This document shows positions 33,330 to 44,815 of a stretch of 64,000 bases of DNA, in pieces. The position numbers were made by a program, and so were the translations under genes. The notes under the pieces are model-generated. The model was not told the DNA's origin and did no database searches. It saw only the letters and a program-made list of their open reading frames with translations. The stretch lies in NCBI GenBank assembly GCA_038277395.1, contig CM076192.1, positions 196,109,647 through 196,173,646 on the forward strand, written 5' to 3'. The first letter of the stretch is position 1. Each line of letters opens with the position of its first letter. The stretch comes from Dryocosmus kuriphilus. Lineage: Eukaryota; Arthropoda; Insecta; Hymenoptera; Cynipidae.

Positions 33330-35349
33330 GATTTTTTTTTTTCTTTTTTTTTTTTAGTAAGGAGGAGGAAAGTCATTACTGCACAACGTGTGCGGCTCTT
33401 CCGGCAAGCCGGCCCTACCCACTAAAACCTCCTCCCTTTCTTCTTGGCATTGATCCCCCCGGAACCGCTTTCGCATTACTTCAGGGGGTGCCGTTTTCTA
33501 CGCTGTCTCCAGCGTCTTCCTCTGTCCTGCTAACCAGGGTTTTCTCCTGGCTGTTGACGGCGGAGGGCGATTTACCAGGTTTTGGTATTCCACCGCCTTG
33601 TTCCCCTCTTCGTAGCATCTTCTTCAGCATTTGCTGCGGGCTTCCGCTGTACACTCTCGGGCAACATGTCCAAGAGTGTGGCACCTGTAGCACCGGGTTT
33701 CTGCGCTATGCGCCTTAACCCGGCAGCCACCCGACCTTATGTCGAGCAGCTTTCTCCAGTTTGGCAGCAGCGACAGCATCCAGGTCCACAAAAGCTAGGA
33801 TGCAACCTCTGGCTGCTTCTCTTGGTGAGTTTCACCCTCGGTGGAGAGCCAAGTTCGTTTCCTAGTGCCACCCTCACTGCCTCCTCCACATCCGCTGTCT
33901 CCGTGGTCTCTACCAACTCGTAGACCACGATCTGATTTCTTGGGGCGCGTTGACGTACAATCCCGCCTTCGCCAAGGGCCTTTGAGATGGCCTCAACAAA
34001 GTGCTGCCTCTCTTCCTCCTTTGCTCCCACCTGGATGAAGTCATCTCCAGTCCTGGTCTGTCTGATCGACTTGACGGTAACGCCATGATCTTCAGGCCTG
34101 ACCTTCTTTTGGATGTCCTTCAGGACATCCGCGTATTTCATCCCCCGGGCAGGCCGAATGGTCACGGCTTCCCCGGAGATTCTCCTCTTCTTTCTCTTCG
34201 GCCCTCCATGGCCTTTATCGAGCGCGTTGTCCCTTTTTGGTGCAACCTCTTCCGACTTATTCTCCTTTTCCGGCCTCTCCTTCTTGCTTCTCCTTCTTTT
34301 GACCTTAGCCTATGTTGATCCCTCCTGCGTCCTATTCTTCTTTGTAACCGGCTTCTCAACTCCGAATCCGCCGGGCGGGCGGAGAATCGTCTCGTTTTCC
34401 CGCTTGCGCGTCTCCGTCGCTTTCGCCGGCTTAGTCTGCGGCTCCGTTTGCGTAGAAACGGAAGTCGTCCTCTCCTTCAAGGTGGAACTCAGGAGAGATT
34501 TCTCCTTGCTCTCCTTACCTATCTTCTGCTTCATGAGTATGTTCATCGCTTCCTTGTAGCCCTCCATATCAGTATTGAGGCTTCTATAAGTATACCCCGT
34601 CATGCGCATTTCCTCTTGCGTCTTCTCCACTGTTGGCTTCTGCTGCTCTGTCGTACAGAACTTTAGCACCTTCTTCAGCAGCTCATGTAAACTTTTGTGG
34701 TGTTCTTTTAAATCCTCCTGTGATTTAGCGACGCATCTTTTCATCTCAGCAACTTCCGTCGTGAACGGCCTCCGTTCTTCTTCAACCTCGTCGAAGCTGT
34801 TGCTGAAGTTCAGCTCCTCTTCGACTTGAGTTTCCTTGCTCCCTCTCCGTTTTCGTTCTTTGAAAGCCATAGTAAAGAATTCACCTCCGCATCGTGCGTG
34901 GAGGGGCGGGCCGAAATAATTGGGAACGGGTATACCCTCGGATCAAAATCCTACCCAAGTACTCTGGGGCCCAACCTTTGTTTAACCGGTCCCGGAATGC
35001 ACGGACGGACCGAACTCGCCCTGAACACTGCATGTTCCGATCCCCGCAGCCACCGCGCACTCCTCGATCAAGGCCCGAAGGGGCTGGCTCCAGATGCCCG
35101 ATCGCAGCTTACACCTCGGCAGAGCAAGCTCACAGCAGTCCCCACCCCATGCTGGCGGAAAAACCGGACACGGTACGGAGCACACCCAGTGGGATGCGAC
35201 CGTCACCAATCGTGTGTTTGGTCAGCGGGGCCTATTTTATTTCAGTCCTACCCTCTGTTTCCAGCGAGCAGTCCCCTATCCACCACTTGGGGACGCGCCA
35301 GGTAGGGGAATACCTCCCCTCCACCGCAGACAACTGCGGTGGTCCTTGG
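33330..35349 (-). mobile_element. Gag-only non-LTR retroelement with poly(A), about 2 kb
   Basis: On the minus strand: GC-rich 5' leader (35349-34871), an ORF1-type gag (34870 to about 33420), a short 3' tail, then poly(A) seen as the T-run at 33330-33356. No reverse transcriptase follows the gag, so it resembles a half-LINE that uses another element's enzyme. Possible short target duplication 'TGATGATG(A)' on both sides (near 33321 and 35353), but the site is itself GATGAT-rich. Confidence 0.75.
33420..34870 (-). pseudogene. ORF1 gag of R1/TRAS-like non-LTR element, broken
   Basis: Starts at the ATG of 'MAFKERKRRGSKE' (34870). The first 186 residues are open, acidic/basic and coiled-coil-like ('EEERRPFTTEVAEMKRCVAK', 'EHHKSLHELLKKVLKF'). 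A gap in frame follows around 34310-34165. Then come 'IRPARGMKYADVLKDIQKKV', 'VKSIRQTRTGDDFIQVG' and 'RAPRNQIVVYELVETTETA' (34165-33860), the central gag region typical of R1-clade ORF1. In a shifted frame near 33700-33640 lies a perfect knuckle 'CYRCHTLGHVAREC' (CX2CX4HX4C). The C-terminus is Pro/Gly-rich. Frameshifts and stops near 33720 make it inactive. Confidence 0.82.
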
Positions 35350-35582
35350 ATACTGATGATGATGGTAACAATGATGAAGATGTAGATGATGAAGATGAGG
35401 CTGAAAATGAATTTTCCTCTGAATATATAGAAGCAAAATTTTCACATTTCTTGGGAGATCCTAATATATTGGCAGATTATTTGCTCTCACTTTTACAAGC
35501 CCAATCAGCTGGAAAAACATGTACGTCGCTTAAAATAAGTGCAAGCATTAATGAACTAAGCGAAGCTGGCACTATTGAATGA
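35350..35582 (+). pseudogene. Acidic coding segment, downstream half
   Basis: The frame reads a long acidic run ('DDDGNNDEDVDDEDEAENEF'), then a helical-looking stretch 'YIEAKFSHFLGDPNILADYL' and 'LSLLQAQSAGKTC', ending at a stop at 35580. It looks like part of a real coding sequence, not chance, because both composition and helix pattern are coherent. I do not recognise the gene; the 'DPNILADYLLSLL' phrase is faintly reminiscent of helical N-terminal domains of RNA-binding proteins. Its 5' part was displaced by the retroelement insertion. Confidence 0.4.
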
Positions 35583-37290
35583 TAATATTCTTATTAATTG
35601 GCGTAAAAGCTTTAACAGCTGCTGGTTGTATATTTCTAATAGTTGAATTAACATTTGAATTATTATTGGATTGATCATTTACAGTAGTTACAACTTACGA
35701 ATCACACATAAAACGTTATATGTTGTTCTTTACATTTATTATACTGCAAGGAATTAAGTCAATCTAATTTTCAAAATGTATGAGTATCTCTTCTTCACAC
35801 CGCTCACCTGGATTAATTTTAGTTAGTGCAAGAGAGGATCAGCTTATCTTTTAAAGCGTTAACATATCATTTAGTGTGTGTAATCATTGTATCAAACATT
35901 TTTCAGCATCTACTTGTTTCAACTACAGAATACGGAAACCACCACTTCATCTTTCTCATATATTTTAATCGTTAACTGAGGTTAGTTTCAGTTTTAATAA
36001 CACTGGAAAAAGTTTTTGTACTTGTATGCAAGAAATCAACCATTTTGTCTAATTAGAATTGGAATCAATAGTACAAATCTATTCATTATTCATCTAGTTT
36101 GCCTTTTTATCTCTAGAAATAGATCTATTTTAACCAGAGTTCCATGCTGACCTAGGAGAGATATTTTTTCATTGACAATTATTGATTCTCATATTTTAAA
36201 TACTTCACAAATCATATTATTATTGCAAGGTTCGAGTTAAATGTATTAGATTTTTGACATATTTCTCTGTTGTGTTAAAGATTATTTCAAAGTTTCTTAC
36301 AGTGGAATATATATTATGTAGCTGATTTATTTGGTAGATTGATCGCGCTTACGTGAAACAGAAATAATGCATTTAAATAACTTCAATCTTAATGAAATAA
36401 GAGAGGCCAGCGTTATTAAATAAGATTTTTATGTGCTGACCCTTTAACAGCTTAAAAGCTAATTTAAAATTTCCAGTAGTAGAGTTAACACATGTAATGT
36501 ATGTAATTGTAAATTTTATCTCGCTAATTTGTAGAAACTGATAAAATAGACTCAGTACGGTACTAAGTATGCAATGTCTTTCTATTTATCTACAGTATAT
36601 GGTTCTTTTAATAAGTAAAATTCAATTTGATTTTTAAACATTATAAGTACTTGCTTAAGATATACAATTAATATTTGTTTCTTTCAAACAAGCTCATTTT
36701 GGTTATTATAAAGAAAAAACTTAACAGAATCATTTTAGTTTGAGAGTTTTCTATAACTGATTGTCTAAGGCTTATAATCACTGAATGCAAATTTTTTGTA
36801 TTTTATTTAACTACAACCCCCTCCTCTTCCTCCTCGGTAAATACAAACAATTTTTGAGAAAGTTCATGCATCCAGCTGGGACAACAGAATTATTTATAGT
36901 AAAATCAAATAAGAAACATCGAATCAGTTACATAGAAGCACTTGCTTACGTCAAATATTTCGACATTTATTTGACGGAAGTAAGTAATAAAAGCTGGGAA
37001 ATAAACCGTTTGTAAATAGGTTAGTATTTGACGCTTCTCGTGATAATTGGATAAATCATTCAGATTTATGGAATAGGTTCACTCTTCGATTATTACTGAA
37101 AAACGTATTACTTACAATACTTTAAAGCTATGTTATGGCATTTTATGGGACATGTTGTGATATTTTTCAAAGAATTTCGTCAAAGGTAAGACTTACATTG
37201 GCAGGTCTTTGACCTTATCGACAAATTTAATGTTTATACACTTCATAAATGTGCGTCACTCGTCTCCAGTTATTTCATTGCTTTTTCATT
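35583..37290. other. AT-rich non-coding DNA
   Basis: No gene recognised. One 76-residue open frame at 36785-37015 ('HPAGTTELFIVKSNKKHRIS') is more protein-like than its surroundings but matches nothing I know and has no visible splice context. Otherwise AT-rich sequence without repeats of note. Confidence 0.4.
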
Positions 37291-37424
37291 AACTAATGCC
37301 TTGGCGAATTACCTTCGATATTTGTTGACAGTAAGCTGACCTCATATCTTGTGTGACTCCAAGAGTAGGTTAACCATGATAAACTTATTTTAGTGTCAAA
37401 AACCGCATTGTGGGAGATTCTACA

Positions 37425-38470
37425 TATTTTAGCACAGACAAGAACCTCATCGTCTGTTGGTAAATGACAATTTTTACAGACATATAGCACAGACAAGAAC
37501 CACCGTCGCATGTGGGATACTGATTGATTTTACAGAAATTCAGCATGGACACGAACCATTATCGACTTTCGATTACTGATTAATTTTGCAGACATTTAGC
37601 CCGGAACAGAACCCTTCCGCGGAAATCTGGTTTAACAAACATTTAGCTTGGAATATATCCCTGCCCCTGAAACTTATATCTCAGCAGCCCGCCGTAATTG
37701 ATTGCTGACTGAATTTCATTTTAGTACGGAAGCAATACACCATGAACTGTCGATTATTGGAAAATTTTACAGGCGTTTATCGTAGAAGAGAGCCGAACTG
37801 TGGTTTTAGAATGATTTAGCTTGAAACAGAATCCTGCCCATGTAGACTGTAGCTCGGAAATCCGCTGCACTTGGTCATTGTCTGAATTTAATTTTAGCAC
37901 GGACACAAACAATCGTCGCTTGTCATTTGCTGATTAATTTTGCAGACACACATTTATCATGGACAATAACAATCGGCAAATGACTGGTTTTCCCTTCTTC
38001 AGATTCCTACAGAAAATTCCAGCTGTGACGCTTCAAAGACTCGTTGAACTATACCTATGCGTGCTGAAATCTCCCGATGCATGTTGAAACTTGTCGAGAA
38101 TTCGGGAATAGGCGACACAATCTACGTGGAAGCTTATAGAAAGATTGTCTGTGGGAACCTCATGTGCAGTACTTTCGATTCTACAATGCATCCCCTGATA
38201 TGAAATAAAATCAATATTAGTGCTCTTGTCTTATTTTCGGAATGGTAAAATTAGCCGATTTTATTAGTGAGAATTTCTCATTCATTTCTATTCTTTACCT
38301 TTTCCTTGAGTGATATAAATATGAAACAGAAGCCTGATCCTGAAGCCTATAGCTCGACAAGTCGCCGTACATGGTTATTGATTTTAAGACTGACACTAAC
38401 CACCACCGCCTGTCGATTATTGACTAATTATACAGACATTTAGCCTGGGTTGAATTTTACGCTTTAACAT
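37425..38470. repeat. Degenerate tandem array, ~80-bp unit
   Basis: Imperfect copies of a unit with 'CAGACATTTAGC', '(G/A)GACA(A/C)GAACC', 'CGTC(G/T)', 'GATTACTGATTAATTTTG' follow each other from 37425 to about 37980 and again near 38310-38470. Interspersed variants read 'TCAGCAGCCCGCCG' and 'AATTGATTGCTGAC'. It is strongly diverged, so old. Confidence 0.7.
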
Positions 38471-39110
38471 CGAGGGACCTTAAAACATTGCGATGAGTAG
38501 AAACTGTCGATATTGTTTAAGTCAACTTCTTTAACGACGGATTCTCAGCACGTAAATGGGCTAAAAGTATGAAACTTTTCAAATGTCAAATCATTATTTT
38601 TATTTTCAAGGATGGATGGTGCAAATAACTAAAACAAAGGTCAACGCTTATTAACATCTAAATTTTACGGCAATTTTTTGAGCAGATATCTACAGAATAG
38701 AACCATTATAACTTTCCACTCTAATTTTAAGTGTATCATTTAGATTATTTCGAGGATTCTTCTGTTTCTTTCAAGTAGGATTGTACCGTTCAATAATGCA
38801 TGCTTGTTTCTACAACTCCGGGAATCCCCGTCAAAATCAACATAAGCTCTCGAATTATGGAACTTTTTTTATTGTATCATTTATATCTGTCCGAAAAACA
38901 TTCGCTTCCATAAAATCTTCTGTATTGACGAAGCTTCGTGAATAATAAATTATAACATTCACAGATAAACTGCCTGTGAGCGTGTCTGCGTGTGTGAACT
39001 TAATACTTTGTTTTAGTTTAAAAATAAGAAAAGAGAAGGAAAAAAAGAGGGTTGATTTAAAATTTCTGGCGTTTATTCCACTTTGCATTACCTTCATTTA
39101 CATACCATGG
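38471..39110. other. Non-coding
   Basis: Mixed AT-rich sequence. 38655-38770 resembles 33110-33215. No open frame with coding character. Confidence 0.4.
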
Positions 39111-39660
39111 CCTTCAAGGTCATTCCGACGTCAAACTTGTTTTTCTGAATGGGAACAAGTGTCGATTTTTTAAATGGGAAGCCCCATTTCTTATCGCGGA
39201 TTTGGAAAGAGAAGGAAATTTTACATTATGTTGTGACACTGACCATGTCCTTGACCAAGATCTTCAAGGTCAGTCTGAGGTCAAACTTGTTTTTCCAAAT
39301 GGGAACACCTTTCAATCTTTTTGATGGAAAGCTCCATTTCTTATTGCGGATATGGAAAGAGCAGAAAATTTTACGTTAAAGTATGCCCTTGACCATGAAA
39401 TTCAAGGTCATTTCAAGGTCAAACTTGTTTTACCAAATGGTAACACCTTTGTTTCATTGTGGATGTGGAAAGTGCAGGAAATTTTATCTTCACGTTTAAC
39501 CTTGAACATGGCCTTCGAGTTCATTCCAAGGTCACACATATTTTTTCAAATGGCAGCCCCCATTTTTTTATTGCGCATTTGAAAAGAGCAGGAAATTTTA
39601 CCTTCAAGTGTGACTTTACCCATAATCATGCTCTTGGCCTTGAACCAGGCTTTCAAGAAC
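39111..39660. repeat. Tandem array, ~110-150-bp unit with 'CAAGGTCA' heads
   Basis: Copies start at about 39113 ('CAAGGTCATTCCGACGTCAA'), 39264, 39403 and 39516, with a relic near 39645. Each contains 'TCAAACTTGTTTT', 'AAATGGGAACA', 'CCATTTCTTATTGCGGAT' and 'GGAAAGAGCAGGAAATTTTA'. Spacing shrinks along the array (151, 139, 113), so internal deletions have accumulated. Confidence 0.85.
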
Positions 39661-39724
39661 ATTTTAAAAAAAGATTTTTTCAAGAATTTGGAAAAATTCC
39701 AGCCGCTGTAGGCTACCTCCTAGC

Positions 39725-39910
39725 GACCGCAGTCAGTTAAGGCTAGGAGATGTTCCGTCCATTTAAGGCAAGGCTAAATATCCGAGTCATTTAAGGCAAG
39801 GAGATGGTCCACTCAGTTAAGGCAAGCCTAATGATCTCTGTCAGTTAAGGCAAGGAGATTGTCCGTCCAGCTGAGACAATGCTAACGTTCCGTTAAGTTA
39901 AGGCAAGGCT
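39725..39910. repeat. Tandem array of 'CAGTTAAGGCAAGG' units
   Basis: Seven or so words of the form 'GTCAGTTAAGGCAAGGAGAT' or 'GTTAAGGCAAGGCTAA' at roughly 25-30-base steps, alternating 'GGAGAT.GTCC' and 'GGCTAA.GTCC' versions, so the true period is about 50-60 bases. It abuts the 3' end of the transposase relic at 39915. Confidence 0.85.
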
Positions 39911-39914
39911 TACA

Positions 39915-40983
39915 ACCTGTGTTCAAAATGTTTTCCACCAAGATCCTGGCAGATTCCTAGACGGACATAAAAATTTTCTATCGCACTCCTTATCATATCA
40001 GGTTTAATATCAGCGCAAGCATTGACTATTTTTTGTCTTATATCTTCTAAATCTCGTGGCTTAGTAACGTAAATTTTATTTCTTATGTAGCCCCAAAGAA
40101 AAAGTCAAGTGGAGTCAGATCAGGGGACATGGCGGGCCACTCAATAGCTCCTCTGCGACCTATCCGACGATTACTAGGCATTACATCCAGGTAGTTTCTC
40201 ACAATCACCTGAAGGAGAGCAGGTGCGCTGTCATGCTGGTACCAAGCCTCATTAAAATTATCTCCAGCTATTTTCTGAACAGCTGGGACTATTTGCTCCA
40301 GCAGTAATTCCAGATATCTTGGTCCAACTAAATTTCCGTCAATGAAAAAGGGTCCAAGTATTCGATCCCTAAAAATACCTGTCCAGACATTAAATTTTTG
40401 CGGCTATTGCGTGTGATATTTTCATAGCCAATGAGGATTTTCATTGCTCCAATTTCTGCAATTGTGGCGAATGACTTCACAGTTAAGTTGAAATGTTGTT
40501 TCGTCTGAAAAAGCGATGAGTGACTGAAAATTCGGATTCTGAACAATTCTTTCCACCATGTTCTCACAAAATTCAACTCTCCGGTCAAAATGATCTTCAT
40601 TTATTTCTTTATGAATGTGTGTCTTCGAAGGGTGAAGTTTAGGAATCTCTAATTTCTAAAAATTGACACTCGATTAATTTGAAGCTGTTGAGATGCATTG
40701 CTATGATCTAAATGCGGATCTTCGACAAAACACTGGACCACTTCCACTTGCCGCTCTTCTGAGATTTCAGTTTTTGTACTTCCAGATTTTGGACGGCTCT
40801 TATTAGTCACAGTTTCTTCACATCTCCTGATAGTTTTAGCGACAGTTGATTTGCTAATGCCTTTTAAGCCTTCTCGAAAGGTCTCATTAAATGACTGCAC
40901 TACTTCGTCGTGCGATCTACATCTATCGCTCCAACCTCTGATCATTAAAAAGAAACTCTCTCTTGTTTTGTTAGAGACGCCAT
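39915..40983 (-). pseudogene. Tc1/mariner-related transposase (DD41D type), frameshifted
   Basis: Starts at an ATG at 40983 ('MASLTKQERVSF'), then a shift to 'MIRGWSDRCRSHDEVVQSF' and an N-terminal helix-turn-helix with 'GISKSTVAKTIRR'. The catalytic core follows: 'IAFSDETTFQLN' near 40525 (first Asp), 'WYQHDSAPA' near 40240 (second Asp), 'MSPDLTPLDFF' near 40120 (third Asp). I count 41 residues between the second and third catalytic Asp. All three Asp are present, but frameshifts at about 40960, 40650 and 40100 disable the gene. I could not see matching terminal inverted repeats. Confidence 0.82.
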
Positions 40984-41035
40984 GGTGAAAGAGAGGAATG
41001 AAATTAAAGATTTCAAAGACTCCCTGAAAGAAGTA

Positions 41036-41270
41036 TTAAGAAAAAGCAGTTGCGCCGCGCAAAAAAATAACTCTACTAACTATCCTGAAAAGGACTGTTA
41101 AAGGTGCTATAACAGCGAAAGTAACTGTCTTTCGAATAGCCTGAAAAGGAGTATTAAAAAACAGCAACCGCGCTAAAAAAAAACAAACTCCACTATCTAT
41201 CCAGGAAAAAACTGTTAGAGTGGCCAAAGCAGCAAAAGTATCTGTTTCTCAATTATCCTCAAAAGATGTA
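41036..41270. repeat. Two-copy tandem repeat, ~115-120 bp
   Basis: 41036-41148 and 41149-41268 share 'GCGC..AAAAAAA(T/C)AA', 'CTCCACTA(A)CTATCC', 'AAAA..ACTGTTA', 'GCAGCAAAAGTA(A)CTG'. Both contain the element 'CCTGAAAAGGA'. No coding match. Confidence 0.6.
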
Positions 41271-41492
41271 CTTTAGAGTACGTTACACGGTTGGCGGAAA
41301 AGATTTTCAAAAAATCGACCAATTTACGCCTTGGTATGCGTAGGTTTTTGGGATCGCTGATTACGAATCTGAAACCAGATTTCTCAAATTATTAATCCAA
41401 AATGGTGGAACAAAGATGGCGAGTAAGATTTTCAGAAAAAAACTAATTCACGCCAAAGTATAAATTAACAACTTTCCTCATAATTATAGTTA

Positions 41493-41960
41493 ATGTTGGA
41501 TTTCGATCAACTGCATCCAGAAAAAGCTACTGCTCTTCAGACTGTTCAGAAATCGATGTGTAATCAAATCCTGCATTTGCAACAAACAATAAAAGAACCG
41601 ATATCAGTAGATTATCAAGTTCTTGGTAAGTAGAATTATCTTAGTTTTTGCTATTGTATTTTAAATAGTTAGTCGTAGAAAAAAGTTAGTTTGGTACACC
41701 ATTTTTACGATATATTTTTTTTATAGATAATCGAGATGCAGCGGCATTATTTCTACCACCAACATTAATTCTTTCTACACAGATGCAGTACGGTAACAAC
41801 AAACAGGAAAGGAAAGGAAAGGAAAACGAATGAGGGCCAAGCTGTTTCAAACATCCTGAAAAGTAAAAGGTTTTCTTCACAAGAAGTCAAGGAAGCTTTT
41901 ATCCTGCACGTTCACGTGTACATAGTAATTGATAGTATATATGTATAATATTCGTATATT
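41493..41960 (+). CDS. Two-exon gene fragment of unknown function
   Basis: Exon 1 from the ATG at 41493 to 41625 encodes 'MLDFDQLHPEKATALQTVQK', continuing to '...VDYQVL'. It ends at a consensus donor (G|GTAAGT at 41626). The intron is 101 bases and ends in 'TTTTTTTTATAG' at 41726. Exon 2 continues in phase with 'DNRDAAALFLPPTLILSTQ'. A frameshift or alternative phase in exon 2 gives the plausible tail 'NEGQAVSNILKSKRFSSQEV' and 'KEAFILHV' before a stop near 41962. An upstream 'TAATTATAG' could be an acceptor for an earlier intron. I know the tail only as part of uncharacterised multicopy insect proteins. A deleted copy is at 22535. Confidence 0.5.
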
Positions 41961-41962
41961 GA

Positions 41963-43034
41963 ACAGACTAATTCTACAGGTAGCGAATATTTCGATATCC
42001 TTGATGTTTTAAAACAAATTCGAGTTTCACTTATCGACATGCATGTCCTCTGAAAGAGTAATTTTTGTGCCTATAAACAACGGCCACTAATCGCTGTCAT
42101 TCCTTTGTGCTTTTTCTTCCAGATTAGCTCAAAACGTCATAGTGCGTCCTTCCCTCGTGCAGTTTTTGAAATGGAACATACTTTTTTTTGCAAAAACCAT
42201 ATACATAATACAATTATTGCCGGGGTCATATTATTTCCGTTTACTTTCCTCAAAATGTACGTAAATTTCCAAAATTTATATAATTTTCTTACATTGTTCT
42301 TATAACGAATTAATAACTTTATACTCATTCCGGATAAATTAGATATCTAGACATAGTAAAATAGTAATTGTAAAATGGGAACCGATAAATGCGTTAAGTT
42401 CTAGTTCCGATCACCTTAACGTATTTCTCGACTCCTATTTTAATGCCAAAAAATATTCAAATTAAGTTACTTTAATTCAGCGAGTTCTAGTAAGTCTTAT
42501 ACTAAGAAAAAGTAAAATGATTTAAGATGGGCCACACACGAAGGCTAAAGGTGTTACCTTAATGCGGCAGACTAATTTGAACGTAAATCTACACGTGACG
42601 CGGCAACAGCCGATGAGAAAGTATAAAGGAGTGCGAACGGAATTCATCAAAACAAGGAAGAAGTTGAAATTGCGATTACTATTCAATGCTGAAAAGATTT
42701 CCAAGTAAAGATCATTGCGTACTTTTGAGCCATATTTACTTTAAATTGGTGAATTTAAATTTTATTAAATGGTTTGGTCTCCGTTATTATTAATATTTGA
42801 AAATTATGTTTTAATTATAGGCATGGGATGGATCAAGATCAATTAGATGTAAGCGCTTATTTTAAAAGGTGACAGAAAGTCAAAGGTTGTTTAATAAATG
42901 ATTTGGATTGTTTTAAATCAAAGAATTTGGTGTAATATAAGGATGAAAAATTGTGGTTCAATAGCATGCTGAGTCTCTCTGTGCATGAATAAATTCATGT
43001 ACTGGAAGCCGATTTTTACGAGCTCACATCAGTA
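41963..43034. other. Non-coding
   Basis: No gene match on either strand. Short frames at 42105-42328 and 42522-42704 lack domains. Sequence is moderately AT-rich without obvious repeats. The right edge is the mariner insertion. Confidence 0.4.
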
Positions 43035-44356
43035 TTATTGCGTGTTCAAAAGGTAACGTGACTTTACAAATTTCGCAGGCTACGTACATTCAATCTTCAA
43101 CTTTTTCTTTATTTTATATTGGCACACTTGTGTCGAACATATATTCACAGTTTCAAGTATATAGCATTTGTAGTGTTTGTTTGCGAGTGGCGTAAAGGTT
43201 AGAAGTTTTTGGTGTGATCTTCGATTTTCTGCTGTCGAAAAAAATGGATCAGAGAACTTGCATCGAATTTTGTGTAGAAAATGGAACTAAGCGCTCCGAA
43301 ACACTCGAAATGTTGCCCGCGGCATACGGAGAGTCTACCTTTAGCAACAAAATGTTTATAAGTGTGACAAGCTCCTCCAAGAAGGCCGAGAAGGCACCAA
43401 TGACGAATTTCGCTCTGGACGCCTCAGCACGTCAATGAGTGATGAAAGCGTTGAAAAAGTGAAGAATGTGGTGTTGGAGAATCCTCGAGTCATTGTTTGA
43501 GTAGCTGTTGAAGACGTCGGCATCTCGGTTGGCTCGTACCGTGCAATTTTTTCCGAAGATTTGTGCATGAAACGTGTGGCAGCGCAATTTTTTCCGAAAC
43601 TGCTTAATTTTGACCAAAAGAACCGTCGAATGAGCATCACTCCAGAGCTGTTAAATGACGTCAATAAAATTCCTGATATTCTCAAAAGGGTAATAACTGG
43701 TGGAGAATCATGGGTATATGGTTGAGACGTCGAAACCAAAGCCCAATCGTCCCAATGGAAGACCCCGAAAGAACCAGGACAGAAAAAAGCACGCTAAGTT
43801 CGATCAAGTTTCAAGGATTTGCTCACAGTTTTCTTCGATTACCGTGGCGTAGTATATAAGGAGTTCAGACCACAAGGTCGCGCGGTCAATAAGGAGTATT
43901 ACATTAAAATTATGCGCCGTTTGCGGGAAGCAATACGACGAAAACATTCGGAATTTTGGAAAAACAATTCATAGCTTTTGCAGCTCGACAATGCACCTGC
44001 TCGCTCATCGTTGCTCGTGCGTGTCTTTTTGGCCAAACACAAAACCACAATCGCCTCAGCCACTATATTCAGCGGATTTGGCTCACTGCGACTTCTTCCT
44101 GTTGAAAAATCTGAAGAGACCCATGAAGGGACGGAAATCAGCAACGACTCATGAGATAAAGAGTGCATCGTTTGAAGAACTCAAGGCTGCACCAAAAAGT
44201 GCTTATCAGAAGTGCTTCGAGGATTGGAAAAGGCGTTGGTACAAGTGTGTTATGTCTGAGGAGGGTTACTTTGAAGGAGGAAACATAATAATTGAAAAAT
44301 AAGCAAATATTTTTTCAGAAAAATTAAAAGTCACCTTACTTTTTAAACACAAATCG
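43035..44356 (+). mobile_element. Mariner element A, copy 2
   Basis: Same family as 3655-4835. The left end reads 'GCGTGTTCAAAAGGTAACGT' and the right end, inward, 'CGATTTGTGTTTAAAAAGTA' followed by 'AGGTGA'. TA at 44357-44358 on the right; the left TA is at about 43033, blurred by mutation. It is about 140 bases longer than copy 1 because it keeps the segment deleted there. Confidence 0.85.
43244..44302 (+). pseudogene. Mariner A transposase, copy 2, inactivated
   Basis: Begins 'MDQRTCIEFCVENGTKRSE'. A frameshift follows near 43350, after which the segment missing from copy 1 is readable in broken frames. The first catalytic position reads 'VITGGESWVYG' near 43690, so the Asp is Gly. The second region reads 'LDNAPARSSLL' near 43987. 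The C-terminus is open ('APKSAYQKCFEDWKRRWYKC', ending 44302). Loss of the first Asp and multiple shifts mean it cannot transpose. Confidence 0.88.
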
Positions 44357-44358
44357 TA

Positions 44359-44815
44359 CACTGCTTGCAAGCTTGGCCTTCGCTATTTCTGGATCGTTCA
44401 CTCTTCTCCGTTTTTCTCCATTATTCTGATCTTTCTCTCCCTTATTACTTTGCAAACACGTTATACATACCATCTACAGGTATGGCGATCCGTGGCCGTG
44501 ATGCTATGAGACAAAGCCACGTGCGACATTGAATGCATTACTTCTCGATAAGTCGGGATGGTAGAAAAGGAAGTTTAGTATAGATTTTAAGGAAAGGAAG
44601 AGGAGATTCCCAGTTATGAATGGACGCAATCTTTTACTGGCAGCCACTGTTTTTTCCTTTTCTGGGTCCTAATGAGGTACGTTAAACAGTAAAGCACATC
44701 TCTCTTTGTTTCATCCTCGTAAACTTAACTTCAGTGTTCAGATTCAATTCGAATTTGGTGAATTATAGCAAACTAATGTTATCACAAAGTTTTGTTCATT
44801 TCTGCCTCCTTATAA
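44359..44815. other. Non-coding
   Basis: No gene, repeat or RNA was recognised between the mariner and the pseudogene start at 44816. Confidence 0.4.

Noticed and set aside
33582..34559. Several plus-strand frames of 100-150 residues
   Set aside because: All are antisense to the gag of the retroelement at 33330-35349, whose minus-strand frame has a zinc knuckle and known gag phrases.
35094..35582. A single 162-residue protein
   Set aside because: The frame fuses antisense leader of the inserted retroelement with the acidic segment after 35350; only the latter part looks coding.
36785..37015. 76-residue frame as a host gene
   Set aside because: Protein-like in composition, but no family match, no splice signals and no second exon could be identified.
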